This document shows positions 57,901 to 64,000 of a DNA stretch of 64,000 nt, piece by piece. Positions within the stretch are counted from its first letter, which is position 1; every line of letters begins with the position of its first letter. Source of the stretch: Rufibacter sediminis. Lineage in GTDB: Bacteria; Bacteroidota; Bacteroidia; Cytophagales; Hymenobacteraceae. The stretch is from assembly GCF_014269285.1 (NCBI RefSeq), contig NZ_JACOAF010000030.1, positions 1 through 64,000 of the forward strand, given 5' to 3'. The position numbers were made by a program, and so were the translations under genes. The notes under the pieces are model-generated. The model saw nothing but the letters and a program-made list of their open reading frames with translations. It ran no database searches and was not told where the DNA came from.

Positions 57901-59290
57901 CATGGCCTTGTCTTCCTCGGCGGGCGCCGAAGTGCAGAAACCTTTAGCCACCGTAGTCATTGGCGGACTGCTCTCGGCCACGCTGCTCACGTTGGTGGTG
58001 CTGCCCATCATCTATTATTTCTCGGAGCGGGGCTTCGGAGGGCTGAAGAAATCAGCGGCGCTGTGGCTCCTGCCGTTCGGTTTGGTAGTGCCCCTAACTT
58101 CGCTAGCCCAGACCACTCCGTCGCAAACCTTGTCACTGGCTCAGGTGCTGGAATTGGCGAAGGAGCACAACCAACAGCTCAAAAGCGCGGCCTTGGAAGT
58201 AGAAATGCGGGGCGCGTTGCAGAAAACCGCGGTGGACATTCCCAAGACTGAGCTTTCCTACAGCCAGGGCGAAATCAACAGCCCCGTCACCGATGACCGC
58301 ATTGGTATAAGTCAGACCATTCCGTTCCCTACGGTATGGAAAGCGCAGGGCAAGCTGTTGCAGGAGCAGAAGAACCTGAGCCAGCAGCAATTGACCCTGA
58401 AGCAGCACGACCTGCTGTACCAGGTGAAGCAGGCGTATGCACGGTTGGCGTTTCTGCACCAAGCGCAGCAGCTGCTGCAGCGGCAGGACAGCATTTTTCA
58501 GGTATTGGAGCGAGCCGCCGAAGTCAGGTTCAGGACGGGCGAAACAGGACTGCTGGAGAAAACCACCGCCACCACCCAACGGCTGGAACTCACTGACCGC
58601 CTAAGGCAGAACCAGAGCGCTCTGGCCGTGGCCCAGGCGCAGCTGAATGCCTTGGTGCAGGCCCCGGAACCCCTGCACATCACGCCGCAGCCGTTGCAAC
58701 TAGACAACACTTCCTTCGGCGTAGCCGAAACAGGAAACCACCCGCTCCTGCAACTGTACCAACAACAGATTGCCGTAGCCGACCGGGAGCAGCAAGTGGA
58801 GAAAAGCAGGCTGGCGCCCGACCTTACACTGGGGTATTTCAACCAGTCCTTGATTGGCACTTATGACATCAACGGCCGCATAGAAACGGCCGCCGATAGA
58901 AGCCGTCGGTTTCAGGGCGTGGAAGCGGGGGTGGCGGTACCGCTCTGGCAGGGGCCGCAACGGGCACGGGTGAAGGCCGCCGCCTTGGGCAAACAGGCCG
59001 CTGAAGCCTCGCTCCAAAACCAGCAGCACCTTTTGCAGAGCGAGTGGCAGGCGGCGCAGGAAACCCAGCAGCGGCTTCGGCAGAGCGTGCAGTTTTACCG
59101 GGAACAGGTGCTGGTGAACGCCCGTCTGGCCCTCACCCAAGCCGATAAAGCCTACCGCAGCGGCGAGGCCAATTACCTGAGCTACCTCCAGGCCGCCGAC
59201 CAGCAGTTGCGCACCCAACAGAATTACCTCCAGCTCCTGCTGGATTACCAGTTAAACGTCTTTCAACTCCAATACCTAGGAGGCCAATAA
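54920..59290 (+). CDS. CusA/CzcA-type heavy-metal RND pump fused to TolC-type domain
   Basis: The first ~1,035 of 1,456 residues form a CzcA/CusA pump: IEFSIKNKLVIGLL helix 1, periplasmic loops, FGLIVDGAVIIVEAV with the proton-relay Asp/Glu (~405), and GVAVLNGIVMIGYF near helix 11. They export mono- or divalent metal ions, using the proton gradient, through a tripartite channel. Then follow a hydrophobic stretch resembling a signal peptide (AALWLLPFGLVVPLTSLAQ, ~1,045-1,063) and a ~390-residue TolC/OEP domain (LSLAQVLELAKEHNQQLKSAA..., coiled-coil helices). So inner- and outer-membrane parts are read as one frame, an arrangement common in Bacteroidetes. The adaptor gene starts 2 bases downstream. 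Confidence 0.92.
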   Translation: MLQKIIEFSIKNKLVIGLLTVALVAWGVYNVQRLPIDAVPDITNNQVQVITVSPSLGAQEVERLISFPVEQSVASVPGVTEIRSFSRFGLSLVTVVFDEDRDIYWARQQITEKLKEAEEQIPEGMGSPTLAPISSGLGEIYQYELRPAAGYESQYKATELRTIQDWIVRRQLLGTPGVAEVSSFGGKLKQYEVAISPEKLRSFNLTITHIFNALEKNNANAGGAYIEKDPNAYFIRTEGLVKSPEDIGRIVVTNTAGGAPVLIRDVAEVREGSAIRYGAMVNEQGEVAGGIVMMLKGENSSQVIQRVKDKVAEIRKTLPQGVVLEPFLDRTKLVNRAINTVETNLAEGALIVVFVLVLLLGNWRAGLLVASVIPLAMLFAISLMNVFGVSGNLMSLGALDFGLIVDGAVIIVEAVIHSIHTSEYAQQGVFKLSRKQMDDEVQGSASKMMGFASFGQIIILIVYLPILALVGIEGKMFKPMAQTVSFAILGAFLLSLTYVPMMASLVLSRKTQHKENISDRIMQAINRTYQPLLNFALRAKTLVLGIALGLFALSLVLFTQMGGEFIPSLDEGDFAIETRVLTGSSLNETIEVVQKASKVLKQTFPEVEKVVTKIGSAEVPTEPNPVELGDMIVVLKERDQWTSASSRVELANKMSDVLHQNLPQATFGVQQPIQMRFNELMTGARQDVVLKIYGEDMDQLALYAQKIGKLVQPIEGAQDLYIEEMSGLPQVVVQYDREQIARYGLTIADVNRTVTSAFAGEIAGQVYEGEKRFDLVVRLNQQNRLDISDVQRLYVSNENGLQIPLEHIAQVEMKEGPNQIQRDGTRRRITIGFNVRNRDVQSIVTEIQQRIETQIQLPPGYTITYGGEFQNLIEAKERLSVAVPLALALIFVLLFFAFKSIKQSILIFTAIPLSAIGGVFALLLRDMPFSISAGVGFIALFGVAVLNGIVMIGYFNQLKASGMTNLEQIIREGTAARLRPIIMTATVASLGFLPMALSSSAGAEVQKPLATVVIGGLLSATLLTLVVLPIIYYFSERGFGGLKKSAALWLLPFGLVVPLTSLAQTTPSQTLSLAQVLELAKEHNQQLKSAALEVEMRGALQKTAVDIPKTELSYSQGEINSPVTDDRIGISQTIPFPTVWKAQGKLLQEQKNLSQQQLTLKQHDLLYQVKQAYARLAFLHQAQQLLQRQDSIFQVLERAAEVRFRTGETGLLEKTTATTQRLELTDRLRQNQSALAVAQAQLNALVQAPEPLHITPQPLQLDNTSFGVAETGNHPLLQLYQQQIAVADREQQVEKSRLAPDLTLGYFNQSLIGTYDINGRIETAADRSRRFQGVEAGVAVPLWQGPQRARVKAAALGKQAAEASLQNQQHLLQSEWQAAQETQQRLRQSVQFYREQVLVNARLALTQADKAYRSGEANYLSYLQAADQQLRTQQNYLQLLLDYQLNVFQLQYLGGQ

Positions 59291-59291
59291 T

Positions 59292-60458
59292 ATGAGATCA
59301 TTATTTTTAAATTACGCCATTGCTGGACTTTTCCTGCTTTCGGCCTGTTCTGAGAAAAACAGCCCCGAAACGGAAACGCCAGCCGCCCAATCCGCAACTG
59401 CCGCCGCTCCAGAAAACCCGGAAGTGATCACGCTCACCGAGCAGCAGATGCAGAACACAGGCATTGAATTGGGAGCGCCATCGCAGCAGAAACTGGGCAA
59501 TACCTTGCAGCTCTCCGGGGAGATTGACGTGCCGCCCACCAGTTTGGTGAGCGTCTCGGTGCCCTACGGCGGCTTCGTGAAAACCATGAACCTGTTGCCC
59601 GGCCAACACATCAACAAAGGTCAGGTCCTGGCCACCCTCCAGCACCCAGATTATGTGCAACTGCAGCAGGATTACCTGGACACCCGCGCCCGCCTGCAAC
59701 TGGCCAATCTGGAATATGCCCGTCAGCAGGAGCTCACGCAGGAGAAGGTGAGTGCCCTTAAAAACCTGCAACAGGTGAAGACTGAACGCGAAGTCTTGCA
59801 GAACAGCCTGGCCGCCTTGCGGGAGAAACTGCTCATGATTAACATCAACCCGGCCCGCCTGCAGAACGGGAAAATCAGCCGCACCATCAATGTTGTCTCG
59901 CCGATCAACGGCTTCGTGAAGAACACACTGGTGAACGTGGGCAAGATGGTGAGTTCTACCGATGTGCTGTTTGAACTGGTGAACACCGATGACCTGCACC
60001 TCAAGCTCAACGCCTTTGAAAAAGACGTACCGTACCTGAGCCCCGGCCAGCGCCTCACCTACACCCTGCCCAATGACGCCACTCCCCGCTCGGCGGAAAT
60101 CATCTTGGTGGGCCACAGCGTGGAAGGCGACAAAACCGTACCCGTACACGCCCACTTAGCCCACGCAGATGAGCACAAGCTGCTCCCCGGCATGTACGTC
60201 ACGGCCACCGTGCCCACCAAAGAGCGCGCCGTCACTGCCCTGCCCGAAAGCGCCGTGGTGCAGTTTCAAGGAGTCTCTTACATCTATGTGGACAACGGTA
60301 ACCGTGCGTTCAGACGGGTAGAGGTACAGACCGGCTTGAAAGGAAATGGCTTTATAGAAGTAGTGCTCCCCGCGGAACTGCAGAACTCCAGCCGCATTGC
60401 CGTGAAAGGCGCGCATAACCTGTTGGCCATGCAGGAGAACAAGGAGGAGGAAGAGTAA
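59292..60458 (+). CDS. RND efflux periplasmic adaptor (CusB/CzcB-like lipoprotein)
   Basis: The 388-residue protein has a lipoprotein signal (FLLSACSEK, Cys19), an Ala/Pro-rich linker, the biotinyl-lipoyl start VSVPYGGFVKTMNLLPGQHINKGQVLATLQHPDYVQLQQDYL, a coiled-coil hairpin (~residues 110-190), and beta-barrel and membrane-proximal domains (VVSPINGFVKNTLVNVGKMV; LPESAVVQFQGVSYIYVDNG). It ties the RND pump to the outer-membrane channel. Start codon is 2 bases after the fused pump gene, so translation is coupled. It ends KEEEE. Confidence 0.93.
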   Translation: MRSLFLNYAIAGLFLLSACSEKNSPETETPAAQSATAAAPENPEVITLTEQQMQNTGIELGAPSQQKLGNTLQLSGEIDVPPTSLVSVSVPYGGFVKTMNLLPGQHINKGQVLATLQHPDYVQLQQDYLDTRARLQLANLEYARQQELTQEKVSALKNLQQVKTEREVLQNSLAALREKLLMININPARLQNGKISRTINVVSPINGFVKNTLVNVGKMVSSTDVLFELVNTDDLHLKLNAFEKDVPYLSPGQRLTYTLPNDATPRSAEIILVGHSVEGDKTVPVHAHLAHADEHKLLPGMYVTATVPTKERAVTALPESAVVQFQGVSYIYVDNGNRAFRRVEVQTGLKGNGFIEVVLPAELQNSSRIAVKGAHNLLAMQENKEEEE

Positions 60459-60531
60459 CCTTAGGGAGTTCTGAGTCTTGAGTCTTGAGTCAGTTTTGGT
60501 TTCGTTTGGGGAAAAGAGGCTGGAAATGGAT

Positions 60532-60745
60532 GAACCCACCCCTACCCCTCCCAGGAGGGGAATTTTCAGGTATGCGTGGTTCGGCAGGTGTCAACATCCC
60601 CCTTCGCCCCCTTCAAAGGGGGAGTATCAGCTAGAGCACAGCCACGGGAGAAATTCCCACGTTCTGACCATGGAACAGCCTTCGACTTGCAAGCTCCGTT
60701 CCTATGCAACAAGACTCCCCTCCTCGGAGGGGTAGGGGTGGGTTC
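60532..60745. repeat. Short element bounded by GAACCCACCCCTACCCC inverted repeats
   Basis: Left GAACCCACCCCTACCCCTCC...(60,532-60,561) and right (60,716-60,745) termini are near-perfect 30-bp inverted repeats, the same as those of the 412-base element at 8,170. The 150-base interior is unrelated to that one and contains an additional CCCCCTTCAAAGGGGGA palindrome. Confidence 0.7.
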
Positions 60746-60796
60746 AATCTGCCTGCCGCCGCATTATCGTCCGCTCCCAAAAGACCTCATAGCGTG

Positions 60797-60840
60797 CGCA
60801 GCACCTGCGAGCGTCTGCGCCAATGGCTTTTTGCCCAAGA
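60797..60840. repeat. Third copy of the CCTGCGAGCGTCT repeat
   Basis: CACCTGCGAGCGTCTGCGCC resembles sequences at 113 (GTCCTGCGAGTGTCTCTGCG) and 54,772 (GACCTGTGAGCGTCTCTGCC). All three lie in intergenic repeat clusters followed by a short GC-containing tail. Confidence 0.45.
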
Positions 60841-60869
60841 CTTAAGGTCATCCGGCAAACGTCACATAA

Positions 60870-60931
60870 AAAAACCCTCTGCGTTTAGAGGCAGTTTTTG
60901 AGAAAACTGCCTCTAAACGCAGAGGGTTTTT
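60870..60931. terminator. Perfect 29-bp stem bidirectional terminator
   Basis: Arms 60,870-60,898 and 60,903-60,931 are perfect reverse complements around TGAG, with AAAAA and TTTTT ends. The inner 20 bases per arm are the backbone palindrome (GTTTAGAGGCAGTTTT). It separates the adaptor gene (plus) from the convergent MFS gene. Confidence 0.9.
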
Positions 60932-60943
60932 GTTTCACTACCG

Positions 60944-62203
60944 CTACAAACTCAACTTTCGGAGCTTATCGGCTTTCCAGGCGGTAAAGGAAACGATGAG
61001 GATGGTCATGGTGCCGCCAAACACCACTGAGGGCACTACGCCCAGCAGTTTGGCGGCCAGGCCCGATTCAAAGGAACCGATCTCGTTGCTGGAGCCCACA
61101 AAGATGTTGTTCACGCTGGAGACGCGGCCTTTCATGTGCTCCGGCGTGAGCGTATGAATCAAGGTGGAGCGGATGATCACCGACACGCTGTCCAGCACGC
61201 CGCTCAGCAGCAGCATCCCAAAGGAGAGCCAGAAAATCTCTGACAAGCCGAACACGATGATGCAGGCCCCGAAACCCGCCACCGCCCATAACATTTTCTT
61301 CCCGGCGTTAAAGGTGATCGGCCGGTAGGCCATGAACAAGGCCATGGTCACTGAGCCAATAGCCGGCGCTGACCGCAGCAAGCCCAGCCCTTGCGGACCG
61401 ATCTTGAGAATATCAGAGGCAAACACCGGCAACAGAATCACGGCTCCGCCGAAGAGCACCGCAAACATATCCAGCGCCAGCGCGCTTAGGATAATCTGGT
61501 TCCCGAACACGAACCGGAGGCCGGTCTGCAAGCTTTCCTTGATCTTGAGTTTAGGACCTTCGCTCAGCGGCAGCGGCCGGGCGGCGATGAACGAATACAG
61601 CAGCAGCGACAGTAACACCAGCGAGGCATCTACCCCGAAAGCGGCCGTTACCCCGCCAAAAGCGTACACCAGTCCTCCAATGGCCGGACCTGCTACGGAG
61701 CCCGCCTGCCAGGTAGTACTGCTCCAGGTGATGGCGTTGGCGTACAGTTTCCGGTCGGGGAGCAGTTGGGGCATGAATGAGAAGACCGCCGGCCCCATGA
61801 ACCCGCGCGCGATGCCGCTCAGGAAGATCACCGAGTAGATGGGCAGCGTACCGAAGGCGTGCAGCACTTTCCCAATGTCCAGGGTATAGAAAAGCAGCGC
61901 AAGCGAGCAGAAAAGCAGCACGCTCAGCACCGTGATGATGATGCGCTTGCGCGGCACAATATCGGCCACGTGCCCAGCGTATAGCGCCACCGTGATGGAG
62001 GGGATCGCCTCTACCAAACCAATCAGCCCCAGGGAAAAAGGGTCTTTGGTGATGTCGTAGATCTGCCAGCCTACCACCACGGCCTGTATTTGCATGGCCA
62101 GCGTGATGCAGAAACGGGCAGAAACAAACAATCTGAACTCGGGGATGCGGAGTACGGCGTAAGGATCATGCCGCTCCTCGGGGATGGGGGTAGGTGTCGT
62201 CAC
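60944..62203 (-). CDS. MFS transporter (EntS-like, MFS_3 type)
   Basis: The 419-residue protein has about twelve hydrophobic helices and an N-terminal cytoplasmic RIPEFRLFVSARFCITLAMQIQAVVVGWQIYDITKDPFSLGLIGL, with YAGHVADIVPRKRI as the loop 2-3 motif (DxxPRK) and a GIARGFMGPAVFSFMPQLLP segment typical of EntS-like exporters. It may export a siderophore, drug or other small compound. No siderophore genes are near. Transcribed alone. Confidence 0.9.
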   Translation of the reverse strand: MTTPTPIPEERHDPYAVLRIPEFRLFVSARFCITLAMQIQAVVVGWQIYDITKDPFSLGLIGLVEAIPSITVALYAGHVADIVPRKRIIITVLSVLLFCSLALLFYTLDIGKVLHAFGTLPIYSVIFLSGIARGFMGPAVFSFMPQLLPDRKLYANAITWSSTTWQAGSVAGPAIGGLVYAFGGVTAAFGVDASLVLLSLLLYSFIAARPLPLSEGPKLKIKESLQTGLRFVFGNQIILSALALDMFAVLFGGAVILLPVFASDILKIGPQGLGLLRSAPAIGSVTMALFMAYRPITFNAGKKMLWAVAGFGACIIVFGLSEIFWLSFGMLLLSGVLDSVSVIIRSTLIHTLTPEHMKGRVSSVNNIFVGSSNEIGSFESGLAAKLLGVVPSVVFGGTMTILIVSFTAWKADKLRKLSL

Positions 62204-62355
62204 AGTTTGGAAAGATCAGGGAGGCAAAGGTATTGCATTTTTCTGTGGAGTTCATTTATTCCTCCTCGGGAACGAACGATCAACCAGGTATAGATGTTTG
62301 CTATATTCAAGGTCCTGACAAACAATTTTGCTTGTACATGTTCAGGATTGCGGAT

Positions 62356-62363
62356 TATGTTTG
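62356..62363 (+). promoter_or_regulatory. Bacteroidetes-type -7 box (TATGTTTG)
   Basis: TATGTTTG fits TAnnTTTG, with a TTG at 62,331-62,333 at about the right -33 distance. It would serve the STAS-like gene starting at 62,391. Confidence 0.55.
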
Positions 62364-62390
62364 TAAGTTTACCTTAAATATCTGTGTCCT

Positions 62391-62825
62391 ATGTCTCCAT
62401 TGTTTTTAGATGCCATTGCCTTAACACACCGTCCGGATTTGGATGTGTTGTTTCTGCGCTGGCCCCAGCCCGTGTACGCCTTCACGGTGAAGGAGGTGTA
62501 CCAGCAGGTATTGGAGTTAGCCAAGGATACCAATGCCCGCTATTGGTTGTTTGATATCAGAAGCCGTGGTCCGCTTTTAAAGGAAGACATGGCGTGGCTG
62601 ATGGAGTCGTATTACCCAACGCTGCACGGCCAGCTTGGTCAGATTGCCCATGTTGCCTACCTGGTGTCTCCCGCCCATGCCAAAGACCCCGAAACAAGAA
62701 CATCGGTGGCCGAAATGCGACAGCAACCTTGGTTTGGCCAGGGAGCCGACTTTGAAGTATTCACCTCAGAGACGGAAGCGTTGCATTGGCTTAAAAAATG
62801 CCAGTTGATTGAAATTGAGCAATAA
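62391..62825 (+). CDS. STAS/SpoIIAA-like protein of unknown role
   Basis: The 144-residue protein has the short alternate beta-alpha pattern of STAS-like proteins: DVLFLRWPQPVYAFTVKEVYQQVLELA, then NARYWLFDIRSRGPLLKEDMAWLMESYYPTL and a closing FEVFTSETEALHWLKK. Related single-domain proteins are numerous in Hymenobacteraceae; they have no known function, though the WLFDIRxRG strand could bind a nucleotide or partner protein. A promoter box stands upstream. A hairpin (GGGCCCGGCAGA / TCTGCCGGGCCC, 62,850-62,883) follows. Confidence 0.75.
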   Translation: MSPLFLDAIALTHRPDLDVLFLRWPQPVYAFTVKEVYQQVLELAKDTNARYWLFDIRSRGPLLKEDMAWLMESYYPTLHGQLGQIAHVAYLVSPAHAKDPETRTSVAEMRQQPWFGQGADFEVFTSETEALHWLKKCQLIEIEQ

Positions 62826-62849
62826 GCTCGCTTATCATAAAGGAAGAAC

Positions 62850-62944
62850 AATGGGCCCGGCAGAAAACTCTCTGCCGGGCCCATTCCGTTTAGCGCGGCG
62901 TAGGATTTTATTTCAGGGCTCTTTTTGTAAAAACAGGCCTGAAA
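62850..62944 (+). terminator. Terminator hairpin plus palindromic repeat
   Basis: ATGGGCCCGGCAGA (62,850-62,863) and TCTGCCGGGCCCAT (62,870-62,883) form a perfect 14-bp stem after the STAS-like gene, followed by a palindrome copy TTTCAGGGCTCTTTTTGTAA then AAACAGGCCTGAAA (62,911-62,944). Confidence 0.75.
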
Positions 62945-63320
62945 CAGCGTTCGCTCTCAACCGCGTGATTGGTGTTGACCGGAAGCTGGACAGCAACAGG
63001 AAAACCGGTGACAAAAGGAGCCCATCAGCTGTCAAGCGTCCTAGCCCTTCTTGTGATAGCGAGTTTCTTCTAATGTGCTCGTATGCCTGAGCACCTCTTT
63101 ACCCAAGACGCAGCACTTCTTGTCATTTCCTGTTTTTGGAGAATAAAGAGCTCTTTCAACCCACCCTTGCCAGCCATTTCTTCCGATGACGGATGGTACA
63201 GCTGTTTTACGCCCGTTTTTCAGAAAAAAGGCTTAAAATGATGGATGTCATTTCAGGCATCGGCACCTATTCCTATTCTTGCAGTGTTATGTAAGAGGCC
63301 AAAGCCTCAGGAGGAAAAAG
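62945..63320. other. 376-base gap
   Basis: No supported gene. A weak palindrome copy (CGCCCGTTTTTCAGAAAAAA then GGCTTAAAAT) lies at about 63,211-63,239. The short open frames here lack start signals and family likeness. Confidence 0.4.
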
Positions 63321-63713
63321 ATGGAAGAAACCAAAGCAGAGTTACAGACCGAGGAAGACATCAAGAGACTGGTGGATACTTTCTATGACCACGTAAACCA
63401 GGACGAGCTGCTGGGCCCGGTGTTCAACGAGTTTGCCCGGGTAGACTGGGAACACCATTTGCCCAAGATGTACGCCTTCTGGAGCACGGTGCTGTTTGGG
63501 TCTATGGCTTACAAAGGACAACCGTTCCCCAAGCATTTGGCCATGCCCATTGACCGCGCGCATTTCACCCGTTGGATTGCTCTTTTCACGCAGACGGTAG
63601 ACGAGCTGTTCGCAGGTTCCATGGCCAATCAGGCGAAGCAGAAGGCCGCCAGCATTGCCAATATCTTCCAGATGAAAATGGGCTTGTGGGCTATTCCTTT
63701 GGTGAAACCCTAA
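63321..63713 (+). CDS. Group III truncated haemoglobin
   Basis: Start at 63,321 is fixed by GGAGG seven bases upstream. The 130-residue protein reads DIKRLVDTFYDHVNQDELLGPVFNEF, WEHHLPKMYAFWSTVLFGSMAYKGQPFPKHLAMPIDRAHFTRWIALFTQTVDELFAG, the typical group III (TrHbIII) pattern with Tyr at B10, Trp in the FWS stretch, and the proximal His in AHFTRW. It binds haem and probably handles O2 or NO in the cytoplasm. It stands alone. Confidence 0.92.
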   Translation: MEETKAELQTEEDIKRLVDTFYDHVNQDELLGPVFNEFARVDWEHHLPKMYAFWSTVLFGSMAYKGQPFPKHLAMPIDRAHFTRWIALFTQTVDELFAGSMANQAKQKAASIANIFQMKMGLWAIPLVKP

Positions 63714-63811
63714 AAGAGTTTCGGTGCCCTTTTCCAGAAACAAGGCTTAAAACGGGCTTGCCTCTCAGAAGCGACCATCCGGGGCTATTTTCCATGGTGG
63801 GCGGTAATCAC

Positions 63812-63873
63812 AACCCTCTATAACGCAGCAGCGGAAGCCTGATGGGGCTTCCGCTGCTGCGTTATAGAGGGTT
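63812..63873. terminator. Perfect 28-bp stem terminator
   Basis: Arms 63,812-63,839 and 63,846-63,873 (starting AACCCTCTATAACGCAGCAG) are perfect reverse complements around TGATGG. It lies 100 bases after the haemoglobin gene, in a stretch up to 64,000 with no other gene. A weak palindrome copy (GTGCCCTTTTCCAGAAACAA then GGCTTAAAACG) is at about 63,724-63,755. Confidence 0.8.
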
Positions 63874-64000
63874 TATATTGCTAGATGACACCGGTAGCGC
63901 GTACAGGTCTGTCATTCGGAAAGAGAAAAGAAAAGAAGTGGGCGGATTTGCATTCCAACAACACCTTCACATACGACCGCCGCACTCCTTATTTCATATA

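Noticed and set aside
1-64000. tRNA, rRNA, tmRNA or known riboswitch
   Set aside because: No cloverleaf, rRNA or recognisable riboswitch core was found on reading either strand, although a covariance search was not possible here.

Overview
The window looks like a chromosome segment of a pigmented Bacteroidetes bacterium of the order Cytophagales, most likely Hymenobacteraceae (Rufibacter/Pontibacter-like). I infer this from gene content only: TAnnTTTG-type promoter boxes just before start codons, a bTHX ribosomal protein, an RND pump fused to a TolC-type domain, PorT-like outer membrane barrels, an Upp/PlsY/UvrA/PrmA/TpiA housekeeping set and a CruF-CrtY-type carotenoid pair. The backbone is GC-rich.

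Left backbone (1-11,883): a DEAD-box RNA helicase, a small membrane protein, upp overlapping a GNAT/FemAB-like gene, a RemB/Wzi-like outer membrane protein, an MsbA-type ABC exporter, a two-helix membrane protein with a gmhA-type sugar-phosphate isomerase, a lipoprotein, and the first two thirds of a yifB/comM-type AAA+ ATPase gene.

Island (about 11,873-33,749): an AT-rich integrative element of about 21.9 kb splits yifB/comM inside the codons of its sensor-1 motif (MNPCPCG). An imperfect 11-bp direct repeat (TGTCCGTGYGG) marks the junctions. A tyrosine recombinase and an excisionase-like gene sit at the right end. Cargo: two paralogous cysteine-containing lipoproteins; a diadenylate-cyclase-domain protein next to a DUF4238 protein; a divergent family-A-polymerase-like protein; a three-gene Lamassu/DdmABC (ABC-3C) type defence operon of Cap4-like nuclease, middle component and SMC ATPase; two copies, one decayed, of a cassette of two HTH proteins plus an orphan phage tail-hub (gpD)-like protein; KilA-N remnants; a cluster of hairpins; and a serine recombinase. 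It reads as a phage-derived or satellite-like integrative defence island with at least two candidate immunity modules, one of them (cyclase + DUF4238) possibly undescribed.

Right backbone (33,739-64,000): the 3' part of yifB/comM, four tandem outer membrane beta-barrel genes, an M20 peptidase, plsY, a 1,739-residue exported protein with Lys-rich tail repeats, prmA, tpiA, two carotenoid genes, a YiiX-like hydrolase, uvrA, a 42-residue bTHX gene, a heavy-metal efflux locus (small exported protein, CusA-TolC fusion, CusB-type adaptor), an MFS transporter, a STAS-like protein and a group III truncated haemoglobin.

The backbone is also full of short repeats: more than 20 copies of an imperfect palindrome (GTTTTrGGCC, TTTTC/GAAAA core, GGCCynAAAAC) in nearly every intergenic gap but none seen in the island, two GTAGGGGCAATCCC REP pairs, two elements bounded by GAACCCACCCCTACCCC inverted repeats, and very long perfect terminator hairpins.
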